Shown: one piece after another, positions 52,505 to 61,332 of the stretch
Layout: the number at the start of each line of letters is the position of its first letter
Position numbering within the stretch: position 1 is the first letter of the stretch
Source of the DNA: an uncultured Aurantimonas sp.
GTDB taxonomy: Bacteria > Pseudomonadota > Alphaproteobacteria > Rhizobiales > Rhizobiaceae
Assembly: GCA_947488615.1 (NCBI GenBank)
Contig: CANKZU010000013.1
Coordinates: 27,408 to 91,407 of the forward strand
DNA length: 64,000 bases
Direction of reading: 5' to 3'
Position numbers and translations under genes: made by a program
Notes under the pieces: generated by a model
Databases searched by the model: none
Seen by the model: the letters and a program-made list of their open reading frames with translations, nothing else
What the model was told of the DNA's origin: nothing

Positions 52505-53026
52505 TCAGAGAGCGGCCTCGGCGGCGAGGGGGCCATTGATGACCGCCTTGGCTTCGCGAACCGCTCTGATGTTCTGCTGGATGACAACCGGCTGTTCGCT
52601 GGCGACGAAGGCGACGCCATCGGCGCCCGTCGTGACCATAAACTCTTCTTGGAGCCGCTGCTGCGTCGTGGTGCAATTGGCGTAGGCCGCGTAAGCAGCG
52701 GCGGTTTCGTCCAGAACATCGATCGAAGCTTTGATGCTTTCGTCGTAATTGCAGAACGCGTCGGCTCGCAATGCTTGATCGAGAGCCTCCGACAACGGCC
52801 CATACTGCTGTTCGATCGGCATTTTCCGGGCCTCATAGTCATTCAGATAGGTTTTCCGCAACGCCAGCCGGCACTGCACATAGACCAGTACGCCCGGTTG
52901 AATTTTCAGGCTCCGACAGTGTGCGTCATCCTCGGGGGCGGTCAATTGCAGGACATCGAGCTCATTGCCTCCGCCCACGCACGCCGAAAGCGTAAAGAGT
53001 ATTGCGACGGTTGCCGGAAGGCGCAT
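52505..53026 (-). CDS. Cysteine-containing lipoprotein of unknown function
   Basis: 173 residues. Signal with lipobox TLSAC (Cys near residue 16). The mature protein has CRSLKIQPGVLVYVQCRLALR, shown in part as QPGVLVYVQCR, and FCNYDESIKAS and YANCTTTQQRL, giving four Cys that could form two disulphides in the periplasm. Helical, Ala-rich C-terminal half with no known domain. It resembles small exported proteins of Hyphomicrobiales in the CR...GxxxYxxCR pattern, to my reading. No function can be assigned. It lies in a row with two other lipoprotein genes. Confidence 0.65.
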   Translation of the reverse strand: MRLPATVAILFTLSACVGGGNELDVLQLTAPEDDAHCRSLKIQPGVLVYVQCRLALRKTYLNDYEARKMPIEQQYGPLSEALDQALRADAFCNYDESIKASIDVLDETAAAYAAYANCTTTQQRLQEEFMVTTGADGVAFVASEQPVVIQQNIRAVREAKAVINGPLAAEAAL

Positions 53027-53490
53027 GGTCAGGGTCTTTCATTAGCAGCTCCATGGTGGAGCACGTCATTGACTTGCCGGGTGCCTCGCGGCTGGGCGAT
53101 GCTCGAAATCCGCTCGCTGACCCTGATGGAATCGTCTGCCATCCGTCGGCGCCTGTATCGAAATGGCCGTCACGTCGACTTCATGAAACGCCACGCCGCC
53201 CGTGACGCTCTGTCAGTAGCAAGAAATCCGGCTAAGGTGTGACAGGAGTGCGCATTTTTATTCGGATAAGGATTGCAGGGGTCTCTGTCTTTCCTCGAGC
53301 GAACACGCAAGTTTCTCACGGGCCATCTGCTTCGCCCTTGAGAGGGGCAGAGCCCGTTTCTATCTGGCGGCGGACCGCTTTTCGGGCGGTCGTTCATGCG
53401 AATATTCATGGCTGCCATGCCATTGTGCGCCGCAGCAATCGCACATAGCTTGCAATCCGGGAGGTCTGAAGTTTTCGAAGGACCAGGATT
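53027..53490. other. Intergenic region, no clear gene
   Basis: About 460 bases between divergent exported-protein genes. A 47-codon frame from ATG 53099 (MLEIRSLTLMESS..., Arg-rich) has no ribosome site or known motif and is not called. A small palindrome (AGCTCCATGGTGGAGC, 53048-53063) sits near the lipoprotein promoter. The rest should contain both promoters. Confidence 0.4.
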
Positions 53491-53838
53491 ATGAAGACCA
53501 TTTTTGTTGCCGCAGCCCTCACGGTGGCCGGCCTCGGCGCTGCGCACGGTGCCGAATTGAAGCCGCTGGCCGCTCAGAGCATCGAACTCGGCGAGGTGAC
53601 CGGCGCCGCTTATTACACGGTTGAAGGCGACGAATTCCGAGTCGTCACGACGCTTCAGGCGGGCGAGACCGGAAGCGCCTTGCGTTTCGTCTCGATGCTC
53701 TCTGACGGTGAGGCTCTGACCATTCAGGTGCCCTCAAACCCTGGAAACCCCAGTACCGAGCTGGTTATCGAGCGGGCGGGCGACGCGGTGCGTGTGTCGC
53801 GGGCGGCGGATCTGCGCGCCTCGCTCGCGCTTCGCTGA
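53491..53838 (+). CDS. Small exported protein of unknown function
   Basis: 115 residues. ATG 53491 has an AGGA site. Signal peptide MKTIFVAAALTVAGLGAAHG with cleavage near AHGAE (about residue 20). The rest is a single beta-rich domain: SIELGEVTGAAYYTVEGDE, FRVVTTLQAGETGSALRFV, LTIQVPSNPGNPSTELVIE. No Cys, no known motif. Probably periplasmic. A strong terminator follows, so it is a single-gene transcript. Confidence 0.7.
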   Translation: MKTIFVAAALTVAGLGAAHGAELKPLAAQSIELGEVTGAAYYTVEGDEFRVVTTLQAGETGSALRFVSMLSDGEALTIQVPSNPGNPSTELVIERAGDAVRVSRAADLRASLALR

Positions 53839-53854
53839 CCACGACATGCGACCA

Positions 53855-53896
53855 AGCGCTGGGGTCCGCCGAATTGCGGGCCTCAGCGCTGTTTGT
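53855..53896 (+). terminator. Terminator of the small exported protein gene
   Basis: A 15-bp stem with two G-U pairs (left arm 53855-53869, right arm 53876-53890, starting AGCGCTG) closes a CGAATT loop and is followed by GTTTGT. It begins 17 bases after the stop codon. Confidence 0.8.
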
Positions 53897-53941
53897 CGGC
53901 AGGCGCTTTGCGGCGCCGCGAAATGATGCCATCTTTTGCCG

Positions 53942-54595
53942 ATGACAACGATCGAGATTGCTCCCGCCGACGCGCTGATCGTCGTCGACATTCAGAACGA
54001 CTTTTGCGCCGGCGGCGCGCTCGCGGTGCCTGATGGAGAGGCCGTGGTGCCGCTGGTCAATCGTCTGGCCCGGCAATTCGGTGTCGTGGTCCTGACCCAG
54101 GACTGGCATACGCCCGGCCATGCGTCTTTCGCGTCCACCCATGGCCGCGAACCGTTCCAGACGATTGAGCTGGCCTATGGTCCGCAGGTTCTGTGGCCCG
54201 ACCACTGCGTCATGGGGACACTTGGCGCGGCGTTCCATTCGGGCCTTGATGTTCCCGGCGCACAGATGATCGTACGGAAGGGCTTTCATCCGGCCGTCGA
54301 TAGTTATTCTGCCTTTGTCGAAGCCGATCACGCCACGAAGACTGGCCTGGCCGGCTATCTCGCCGAACGCGCCGTTGAGCGCATCTTTGTCGTCGGCCTT
54401 GCCACCGACTTTTGTGTCGGTTGGACCGCTCTCGACGGACGCAGGGCCGGCTTTGACGTCACTGTCGTCGAGGACGCCTGCCGGGGGATCGATCTCGACG
54501 GCTCGCTCGATCGCGCCTGGCGCGATATGGCAGCCGCCGGCGTGCGCCGGTGCGGCTCGCAAGAGCTTGCATTTGCCGTTTCCCTCCCGGACTGA
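53942..54595 (+). CDS. pncA: Nicotinamidase (pyrazinamidase)
   Basis: 217 residues, cytoplasmic. It hydrolyses nicotinamide to nicotinate in NAD salvage. ATG 53942 is used. The catalytic triad is visible: Asp in ALIVVDIQNDF (about residue 17), Lys in QMIVRKGFH and Cys in GLATDFCVGWTALD. The metal site is TQDWHTPGHASFAS, with Asp and two His. The whole layout matches E. coli PncA. It stands behind a terminator and 100 bases before an RraA-like gene on the same strand. Confidence 0.95.
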   Translation: MTTIEIAPADALIVVDIQNDFCAGGALAVPDGEAVVPLVNRLARQFGVVVLTQDWHTPGHASFASTHGREPFQTIELAYGPQVLWPDHCVMGTLGAAFHSGLDVPGAQMIVRKGFHPAVDSYSAFVEADHATKTGLAGYLAERAVERIFVVGLATDFCVGWTALDGRRAGFDVTVVEDACRGIDLDGSLDRAWRDMAAAGVRRCGSQELAFAVSLPD

Positions 54596-54694
54596 CCCGC
54601 ATTCGGTGATAAGGTTCGGCGCCGCTGCGCGCATTGACGCTGCTTCGGCCGATGCTATCCCACATTTGCAATCGATTCATGGAGAGGCAGACAT

Positions 54695-55393
54695 TTGAGC
54701 GACTCATCGACCATCGCGGCATTTCGGTCGGTTACGACCGCGACCATCACGACCATTCTCCTCAAGCGGGGGCTGCGCAATGTCTGGATGCGCGGACCCG
54801 TGCCGCTGGCGCCGGGGCAGGACAGGCTCGTCGGCCGCGCCTTCACCCTGCGTTTCGTGCCGGCGCGGGAAGATCTCGCGACACCGGAATCGTGGTCATC
54901 CCCGACGTCGACCCGTGCCGCCATCGAAGCCATGCCGGACGGCTGTATCGCGGTCGTCGATGCGATGGGCGTCACCGATGCGGGAATCTTCGGCGACATC
55001 CTGTGCGCCCGCATGGCCAAGCGCGGCGTGACGGCCCTCGTCACCGACGGGGTGGTGCGTGACGTCGCCGGTGTGATGGGGACGGGGTTGCCGGTCTGGT
55101 GCGCTGGCGTGGCGGCCCCGCCCTCCGTTGCCGGGCTCACCTTCGTCGGCTGGCAGGAACCGGTCGGCTGCGGGGGGGTCGCGATCTTTCCGGACGATCT
55201 GATCGTCGTCGACGACGACGGGGCAGTCGTCATTCCGGCCGCGATCGTCGAGGAGGTGAAGGATGCCTGCCTCGAACAGGAGCGCCTGGAAGCCTGGCTC
55301 ATGTCCGAAGTGGACAAGGGCGTTCCGCTCCCGGGTCTGTATCCGCCCAACGCCGAAACGCGCGCGCGCTACGAGAAAAGGGGGGGCCGCTGA
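54695..55393 (+). CDS. RraA-like protein (HMG/CHA aldolase-type fold)
   Basis: 232 residues. TTG 54695 is taken as start because GGAGAGG lies 8 bases upstream and the family begins here. RraA-fold signatures: [40 protein letters not shown] (shown in part, [15 protein letters not shown]), the metal/substrate motif [19 protein letters not shown] and [15 protein letters not shown]. The family holds RNase E activity regulators and 4-hydroxy-4-methyl-2-oxoglutarate aldolases; DUF-level members with long N-termini are closer to the aldolases. The function cannot be chosen from sequence. Confidence 0.85.
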   Translation: MSDSSTIAAFRSVTTATITTILLKRGLRNVWMRGPVPLAPGQDRLVGRAFTLRFVPAREDLATPESWSSPTSTRAAIEAMPDGCIAVVDAMGVTDAGIFGDILCARMAKRGVTALVTDGVVRDVAGVMGTGLPVWCAGVAAPPSVAGLTFVGWQEPVGCGGVAIFPDDLIVVDDDGAVVIPAAIVEEVKDACLEQERLEAWLMSEVDKGVPLPGLYPPNAETRARYEKRGGR

Positions 55394-55506
55394 CCCTCGT
55401 CCCGGGCGGAGCCGAATCGCTGCGCCCGACGGTGAGATCCTGCTCGTCGGCGCGGTTTGCTGATGAAAGAATCAAATGGACGGTCTGTTGCCGAAAGGAG
55501 CCGAAC

Positions 55507-55914
55507 ATGGATGCCAAAACCTATCCCGTGACACGAACCGACGCCGAGTGGCGTGACATGCTGACGCCGGAGCAATACGCGGTGATGCGGGGCCACGGCA
55601 CTGAGAGGCCGGGAAGTTGTGCGCTGCTCGACGAGAAGCGGGCAGGGACCTTTACCTGTGCCGGCTGCGGGCAGCCGCTGTTCGTCGCCGGGCGGAAATT
55701 CGAGAGCGGTACCGGCTGGCCGAGTTTCGATACGCCGGTAGACGACGCCGTCGACACGACTGAAGACCGCAGCCACGGCATGGTGCGGACCGAATGTCAT
55801 TGCAGCCGCTGCGGCAGCCATCTCGGCCATGTGTTTCCCGACGGCCCGCCACCGACCGGTTTGCGCTACTGCATCAACGGTGTCGCCATGGAGTTCGAGC
55901 CGGCGGGGGAGTAG
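55507..55914 (+). CDS. msrB: Peptide-methionine (R)-S-oxide reductase
   Basis: 135 residues. It reduces methionine-R-sulfoxide in proteins. ATG 55507 follows AAAGGAG; open codons upstream overlap the RraA-like gene and are not used. The zinc-binding pairs CAGCG and CSRCG, the [12 protein letters not shown] block, [21 protein letters not shown] with catalytic Cys are all present. The usual RYCINSASL end is RYCINGVAM here. No signal peptide, so cytoplasmic. It follows the RraA-like gene by 113 bases. Confidence 0.95.
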   Translation: MDAKTYPVTRTDAEWRDMLTPEQYAVMRGHGTERPGSCALLDEKRAGTFTCAGCGQPLFVAGRKFESGTGWPSFDTPVDDAVDTTEDRSHGMVRTECHCSRCGSHLGHVFPDGPPPTGLRYCINGVAMEFEPAGE

Positions 55915-56135
55915 GCGCTATCTCGGCACCGTCCATGACAGCGAGCGCCGTGATTTAAAGAAGCTGGCCTAACAGTGACTTGGTTTCAGGAATGGATGAT
56001 CGGCATCACATTACAACATACCGTATTCGGCAGTACGCTATCGCCGCATGACGAAGAGAATGCCGTATCCGGGGTTTACTAAGCCACCTGACGGATGGAT
56101 ATTTGCCGGTGCGGTGAAAACTTTGGGGAAAGTCG

Positions 56136-57110
56136 ATGGCGAAAAGCGCAAAACTTTCGAAAATCAAAGGCACCAATTTGGATGATGTGTTCCAGATTGG
56201 GGATCCGGATTTCAGCTACGACGGTAAGAAGGGGGTCGACATTGCGATCTTCGAAAGCCCGTTCGCGGAATTTGATTTCGCGCGGAAGGGGACCGGCAAC
56301 GACAAGGTCACGGTGACGGATTCCACTGGCGGTGTTTACGAGTTCAAGAAGGTCGAGACGCTCCTCTTCGACAACGGCACCGGCGACCTTGACGACGACG
56401 TCTATTACAACACCGCCACCGGCGCGACCACACGCGTCGACACACAGATCGACGCATCGGCGCAGGACGGTGGCGAGATGTTCGTCGGTAGTGGCAACTC
56501 GGTCAACGATTTCGTTGTGACGCAAAGCGAAAGCTCCGGAGTCGAACTGGCGCTTGCCGTCAAGTATCGACAGGGACCCAGCCAGGATCCGGTATTCGTG
56601 GATGCGGACGGAACGGTCCATTTCCAGGTGGAAGATGGAGCGCAGTCAACCACCAACGGCTCGTCGTCAAACCACTCGAACCGGGCGGCGTGGAGCTTTG
56701 ACTACTCGATCGCCACCGGTCTCGATGGGGCGACGACGGATCTGTCGGACTTCACCTTCAAGCTGCTGATCGATGTCGATCCGACAGCCGGAACCGAGTT
56801 TCGTGAGCTGACGATGGTCGATCACGGCGGGGCGATCACCAACGATACGGGCTTTGTCTGGTTCGACCAGGACAGTACCCCGACAATCGGCGATGACGGC
56901 GGCAACGCCAATGTGGCCCAGAACTCGGAAAATTACGCATTCGGGTTTATCGAGGATTTCATCGACGCGGATCCGGACACCCCAGGTCAGCAACCCTACG
57001 CTCCGGATTTCGGCCCGGCCGAGTTCGACATCCGGCTCGAAGCCTATGATGGCGGGCACAACTTGATTGCCGCGAACCAGATCGCGGTCGAGGTGATCGA
57101 TTTCGTCTAG
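56136..57110 (+). CDS. Acidic RTX-like protein of unknown function
   Basis: 324 residues, strongly acidic (many Asp, Glu, few Lys after residue 40) with almost no Cys. A GGGGAAAG site precedes the ATG. The N-terminus has an RTX/haemolysin-like calcium-binding look (IKGTNLDDVFQIGDPD, GTGNDKVTVTDSTGG, LLFDNGTGDLDDD), then a beta-rich middle (FVGSGNSVNDFVVTQSESSG, VHFQVEDGAQSTT) and an ending with DPDTPGQQPYAPDFGPAEFD. There is no Sec signal; a C-terminal type I secretion signal is possible. The flanking DNA is less GC-rich than its neighbours, which may mean transfer. A terminator follows. Confidence 0.7.
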   Translation: MAKSAKLSKIKGTNLDDVFQIGDPDFSYDGKKGVDIAIFESPFAEFDFARKGTGNDKVTVTDSTGGVYEFKKVETLLFDNGTGDLDDDVYYNTATGATTRVDTQIDASAQDGGEMFVGSGNSVNDFVVTQSESSGVELALAVKYRQGPSQDPVFVDADGTVHFQVEDGAQSTTNGSSSNHSNRAAWSFDYSIATGLDGATTDLSDFTFKLLIDVDPTAGTEFRELTMVDHGGAITNDTGFVWFDQDSTPTIGDDGGNANVAQNSENYAFGFIEDFIDADPDTPGQQPYAPDFGPAEFDIRLEAYDGGHNLIAANQIAVEVIDFV

Positions 57111-57137
57111 CGCCGCTGCGCCAGCAAACCGTAGTGT

Positions 57138-57177
57138 CGTGCCCTGACGATGATCGCGCCGGGGCACGGTTTTGTTT
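57138..57177 (+). terminator. Terminator of the RTX-like gene
   Basis: CGTGCCC (57138-57144) and GGGCACG (57162-57168) form a 7-bp stem with a 17-base loop, followed by GTTTTGTTT. It begins 27 bases after the stop codon. The remaining intergenic bases to 57411 hold no recognisable gene. Confidence 0.65.
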
Positions 57178-57411
57178 GCGCTGTCTTATCCGCCGTCCAC
57201 GACGAATCAACAGGTCGCCCTGGCGATCCGCGTCGTATTTCAGCAAGGCCGCGAAAGCGTGTGCCCGGTTGCGACCTTCCCAACGCCGGAGCGAACGATT
57301 TCCATGCTATGTGTTCGGTTTACGCCGGATCGCAGACCGGACGCCTTGAATTCGTCCATGATCTGCGATCAAGAACCCTGTGAAGGGGTGGCATCGTGAG
57401 GGGTCGCAGCA

Positions 57412-58554
57412 TTGTTCGTTGACGCACGTCTCTTGGCGATCATCGGTGCCCTGCTGCTGGCGAGCGCCCCGGTGGCGGCGCAGGACATCCCGATACCTTC
57501 GCTGCTCGACCGGAGCGTCCGCGGGCTCTTCAACGGGGACGAATCGCGCGAGCCCGGCGGGTACGTCTCGCCCTCGGCGACGGACCTGCTCCCTGACTCG
57601 CGCGATGTCGGCGCCGCGCCGCAAGGATCGCTGCGCCGCTTCGAGCCGATTGCCCTGCCGTCGTCCCTGGGGCGGCCGAGCGCGCCCGCGATCACGCTTC
57701 CCGGGCTGCCGGCCTATGCGCCGCAGAACATGCCGAGCAAGGACGTGATCACCCCGCGCGCGCCGCTGATTCTCGAGGCGCGGCTGACCGAGGACAGCGA
57801 GACAATACCGAATGGCCTCGTCTGGCGGCTGTTTTCGGCGATTCCGGCGATCGACGGTAAACCGACACTGATCGCCTCCTCGCAGAGCAATGTCGCGAAT
57901 TTCGAAGTGCCGGCCGGCTCCTACATCCTGCATGTCGGCTTCGGCCGAGCCGGCATCGTCAAGCGGATCGAGTTTTCCGGCGTCAGGACGCGGGAAACGG
58001 TGGTGCTCGGGGCGGGCGGGCTCAAGCTCGAGGCGATTGCCGCCGATGGATCGCCGATCGATCCGACGAAGCTGAAATTCGACGTGTATACCGATGCCGA
58101 GGACGATTCCGATCGCGACCTCGTTGCCAGCGACGTTCCGCCCGACAAGGTGCTGCGGCTGAACGCCGATACCTACCATGTCGTCTCCAGCTACGGCTCG
58201 GTCAACGCTTCGGTTCGTGCCGACATCAGGGTGGAACCGGGCAAACTCACCGAGGCCAGGCTGCAGCACCGGGCGGCGCTGCTGACGATGAAGCTGGTGC
58301 GCGAGCAGGGTGGTGAGGCGATCGCCGACACCGCCTGGTCGATCACCACCGCCTCCGGCGACGTCGTGCGCGAGAGCGTCGGCGCCTTCCCGTCGATGGT
58401 GCTTGCGGCGGGCGATTACGTGATCGTGGCCAAGAACCGCGACAAGGTCTATCAGCGACAGTTCGAGGTCCGTGCCGGTGAAAACACCGACGTGGAGGTT
58501 CTGACCTCGGACGTGGCCGCGGTCGTCGACGATGGCGTCGGTTCGGGCGACTGA
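57412..58554 (+). CDS. Exported protein of unknown function, beta-rich
   Basis: 380 residues. TTG 57412 is used; no better start is in frame. Signal peptide MFVDARLLAIIGALLLASA, cleaved near VAAQ/D (about residue 24). A Pro-rich linker (residues about 25-110) leads to three or four repeated beta modules, each built on a pattern like APLILEARLTED, GGLKLEAIAADGSPI, LLTMKLVREQGGEAI and FEVRAGENTDVEVL. This recalls carboxypeptidase-like regulatory or Ig-like modules. No Cys pair or catalytic motif is obvious. Likely periplasmic or outer membrane. Confidence 0.65.
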   Translation: MFVDARLLAIIGALLLASAPVAAQDIPIPSLLDRSVRGLFNGDESREPGGYVSPSATDLLPDSRDVGAAPQGSLRRFEPIALPSSLGRPSAPAITLPGLPAYAPQNMPSKDVITPRAPLILEARLTEDSETIPNGLVWRLFSAIPAIDGKPTLIASSQSNVANFEVPAGSYILHVGFGRAGIVKRIEFSGVRTRETVVLGAGGLKLEAIAADGSPIDPTKLKFDVYTDAEDDSDRDLVASDVPPDKVLRLNADTYHVVSSYGSVNASVRADIRVEPGKLTEARLQHRAALLTMKLVREQGGEAIADTAWSITTASGDVVRESVGAFPSMVLAAGDYVIVAKNRDKVYQRQFEVRAGENTDVEVLTSDVAAVVDDGVGSGD

Positions 58555-58634
58555 ACGTCCGCCATAATCCGCTTTCCAAGAATCATCCCGATTCCCGCGA
58601 CCGTTTCGCCTGACCGCTACCGAAAGACATCCTC

Positions 58635-59219
58635 TTGACCGATTCGTTTACGCTCCTGTCCACTCGCCGTTCCGTGCCGATTCCGATGCTGGCCGGCCCC
58701 GCGCCGGTGGGGGCGGAGTTGGATGCGATATTATCGGCGGCCATGCGCGTGCCCGACCATGGCAAGCTCGCGCCCTGGCGCTTCGTCCTTTATCGCGGCG
58801 AGACGGCCGAGCGGATCGGTGCCGCGCTCGCCGCGCTGGTCGAGCGACGCGAGGGCGGGCCGTTGTCCGAGACGCGGCGGCGGGCCGAAGCCTCCCGCTT
58901 CAGCCGCAGTCCGTTGGTGATCGCCGTGGTTTCGACCGCGAAAGAGCATGTGAAGATTCCGGTCTGGGAGCAGGTGCTGTCCGGCGGCGCGGCGGCGATG
59001 AATCTTGCCAACGCTGTTCACGCCAAGGGTTACGCCGCCAATTGGGTGACGGAATGGGTCGCCTATGACGAGCAGGCGAAGGCTATCCTCGGCATTCGGC
59101 CGGACGAGAAGGTCGTCGGCTTCATCCATGTGGGCACGCCGCAGGAACCGCCTTCGGAGCGTCCGCGCCCGGCATTGGCCGATGTCGTCAGCGAAGCGCG
59201 CGCGCCGGGTAGCGGGTGA
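58635..59219 (+). CDS. Nitroreductase family protein (YdjA-like)
   Basis: 194 residues, FMN-binding fold. TTG 58635 is taken as the start because the family begins with LLSTRRSVPI. Motifs: the RRSVP FMN-contact Arg pair, AAMRVPDHGKLAPWRFVLYRG, VWEQVLSGGAAAMNLANAVHA and GYAANWVTEWVAYD, and GFIHVGTPQEPP. These proteins reduce nitro groups or quinones with NAD(P)H. It overlaps the next gene by four bases (GTGA), so a flavin-linked pair is likely. Confidence 0.9.
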   Translation: MTDSFTLLSTRRSVPIPMLAGPAPVGAELDAILSAAMRVPDHGKLAPWRFVLYRGETAERIGAALAALVERREGGPLSETRRRAEASRFSRSPLVIAVVSTAKEHVKIPVWEQVLSGGAAAMNLANAVHAKGYAANWVTEWVAYDEQAKAILGIRPDEKVVGFIHVGTPQEPPSERPRPALADVVSEARAPGSG

Positions 59220-59842
59220 TGCTGTTCTACACGACCGATCGGAATGATCACGGCCTGCCGCATGACCCGTTCAAGGCGATTGTCGCGCCGCGGCCGATCG
59301 GCTGGATCTCGACGCGGGCCAAGGATGGCTCGGTCAATCTCGCGCCCTACAGCTTCTTCAACGCGATCAGCGATCGACCGAAGCTGGTCATGTTTTCCTC
59401 GGTCGGCATGAAGGATTCCGCCAGTTTCGCGATCGAAACCGGCGAGTTCGTCGCCAATCTCACGACGCGCCAGCTCGCCGCGCAGATGAACCGGACGTCC
59501 GCGGCTGCCGAGCGCGGAACCAGCGAGTTCGGGTTTTCGGGCTTGACCGAAGCGCCGTCGAGGCTGGTTGCCGCCCCCCGTGTCGCCGAGAGTCCGGCGG
59601 CGCTGGAGTGCCGGGTGACCCATTCGTTTCGACCGACCGGACTGAACGGCGAAGAGTCGGAGAACGTCGTCGTGATCGGCCAGGTGGTCGGAATTCACAT
59701 CGACGAGGCGATTCTCAAGGACGGCATGATCGACATGGCCCTTGCGGCGCCGCTCTCCCGGCTCGGCTATCTCGACTATGCGGTGACCGACCAGGTTTTC
59801 CAGATGGCGCGACCCCGAACCCCCGATGGCGGCGACGTTTAG
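59216..59842 (+). CDS. Flavin reductase family protein (split-barrel FMN binder)
   Basis: 208 residues. GTG 59216 overlaps the nitroreductase stop. The FlaRed/PNPOx-like fold is suggested by KAIVAPRPIGWISTRAKDGS, VNLAPYSFFNAISDRPKLVM, GEFVANLTTRQLAAQMN and the C-terminal LGYLDYAV. These proteins bind FMN; many reduce flavin for a partner oxygenase, and no oxygenase gene is near. The pairing with the nitroreductase hints at shared flavin chemistry. The exact role is not known. Confidence 0.88.
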   Translation: MMLFYTTDRNDHGLPHDPFKAIVAPRPIGWISTRAKDGSVNLAPYSFFNAISDRPKLVMFSSVGMKDSASFAIETGEFVANLTTRQLAAQMNRTSAAAERGTSEFGFSGLTEAPSRLVAAPRVAESPAALECRVTHSFRPTGLNGEESENVVVIGQVVGIHIDEAILKDGMIDMALAAPLSRLGYLDYAVTDQVFQMARPRTPDGGDV

Positions 59843-59953
59843 AATGCCCTGCGGACAGCTTGGGCTGGGACGATTTGTTATGGTGAACGAAACCTAAACC
59901 TTTGCTGGCCAGTATCGACCGGGAAGTCGGTAACGGTAGAGGTCGCGTTTCCC

Positions 59954-61093
59954 ATGATCGTCCAGCGGTTCGTCAAATGGTGCGAGACGGCCAATAGCGC
60001 CCAGCGCGCGGAGGGCGCGACAATTCTTGCGCGCGCCTTCGTCGAGGGCCGCATCACGGCCGAGGAGCAGTCCGGAGCCGAGGCGGCTTTGACCCTGATG
60101 CTCGACGATCCGTCGCCGAAAGTTCGTCTGGCGCTCGCCGAGGGTCTTGCCGATGACAGCCGGGTTCCCCGGACGGTGCTCCTCAGCCTCTGCGAGGATA
60201 ATCCGGCGATCGCCTGCGTGGTCGCCAGCCGCTCCCCGGCGCTGCGTGACGACGAGCTGATCGACCTGGCGGCAAGCGGGTCCGCCGAACTGCGCAGTGC
60301 GATCGCTGCCCGGCGCGTGGTATCGACGCGAGTCGCCGCCGCGATCGCGGAGGTAGCGGAACAGGGCTGCTGCATATCGCTGCTCGAAAACCGAGGCGCA
60401 GCGATTGCCGGTGTGAGCTTCCGGCGAATTGCCGAACGGCATGGCGGCAACGCGTCGGTGCGCGGAGCGCTGCTCGATCGCACCGAGCTGCCTGCGACGG
60501 TACGCCAGACGATGATCCTGCGCACGGGGGAGGCGCTCGCCGCGCTGCCGATTTTGTTCAACCTGGTGGGCGCGGAGCGGGCCGAGCGGCTGGCGTTCGA
60601 CGCCTGTGAACGGGCGACGGCGATGCTCGCTGAAACCGTTCCTGAGGTCGAAATTCCCGCTCTGGTCGAGCATCTGCGGGCCAGCGGCCAGCTCAACGTC
60701 GCCTTTCTCCTGCGCACGGTCTGTGCCGGCAATATCGACCTGTTCGCCGCTGCGCTGGTGCGATTGTCGTCGATGTCGGAACGACGTGTCCGGTCGATCC
60801 TCGCCGAGGGACGCGACGGCGCCTTCCGCACCATGATCATCACCTGCGGGCTTCCGTCCGTCGCCGCGCCGCTGTTCCTGATTGCCGTTGGGGTCTGGCG
60901 CGAGATCGCATCCGGCAAACGCATCGCCGCCGCCGAGGACGTGCCGCAACTGATCATGCAGCGGCTCGTCGCCGCCTCGGCGGATCAATCCCCGTCCACA
61001 GGCTTCGAGGCCATGATGCGGTTTTTGCATCGGCTGGCCGGCGAGACCGAACGGGACGCGGCGCGCGAGCAGGCCCGAAAGCTGGCCGCCTGA
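59954..61093 (+). CDS. DUF2336 domain protein
   Basis: 379 residues, alpha-helical, soluble. The DUF2336 family, found mainly in alphaproteobacteria, has HEAT-like helical repeats; here LTLMLDDPSPKVRLALAEGL, LLSLCEDNPAIACVVASRSP and LIDLAASGSAELRSAIAARR line up as repeated helices (residues about 45-120). The second half includes VEHLRASGQLNVAFLLRTVC. No active site is visible. Some members in related bacteria are linked to regulation of development or pili, but none of that can be inferred here. A 112-base gap precedes it. Confidence 0.85.
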   Translation: MIVQRFVKWCETANSAQRAEGATILARAFVEGRITAEEQSGAEAALTLMLDDPSPKVRLALAEGLADDSRVPRTVLLSLCEDNPAIACVVASRSPALRDDELIDLAASGSAELRSAIAARRVVSTRVAAAIAEVAEQGCCISLLENRGAAIAGVSFRRIAERHGGNASVRGALLDRTELPATVRQTMILRTGEALAALPILFNLVGAERAERLAFDACERATAMLAETVPEVEIPALVEHLRASGQLNVAFLLRTVCAGNIDLFAAALVRLSSMSERRVRSILAEGRDGAFRTMIITCGLPSVAAPLFLIAVGVWREIASGKRIAAAEDVPQLIMQRLVAASADQSPSTGFEAMMRFLHRLAGETERDAAREQARKLAA

Positions 61094-61332
61094 ACCGGTC
61101 CGGCGGGAGTAGGCCAGACGTATCGAAGCGGAGGGTGGGTCGATCATCCAGCCGAAAACATTGCTTCTCGGCATCGGATATCTGGTCTCGTACAAGACAC
61201 CGAAGGCAATGTTTTCGCCGTTTGGGAGCGCGTCCCGAGCCATCCGTTCGCCGACAGATAATCCGGTTGCACTCTCATCTGCCGGTGGTCGGGGACTGAC
61301 GGGCTGGGGAGGGGCGTTTCGGGCGGCGCTGC

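Noticed and set aside
53099..53242. 47-codon Arg-rich frame in the 53 kb intergenic region
   Set aside because: No ribosome site, signal or known motif; conservation would be needed to call it.
55099..55506. Upstream open frame in front of msrB
   Set aside because: It lies inside the RraA-like gene in another frame; msrB has its own AAAGGAG and ATG at 55507.
57396..57411. GTG start at 57396 for the unknown exported protein
   Set aside because: It is in another frame and meets a stop after eight codons.
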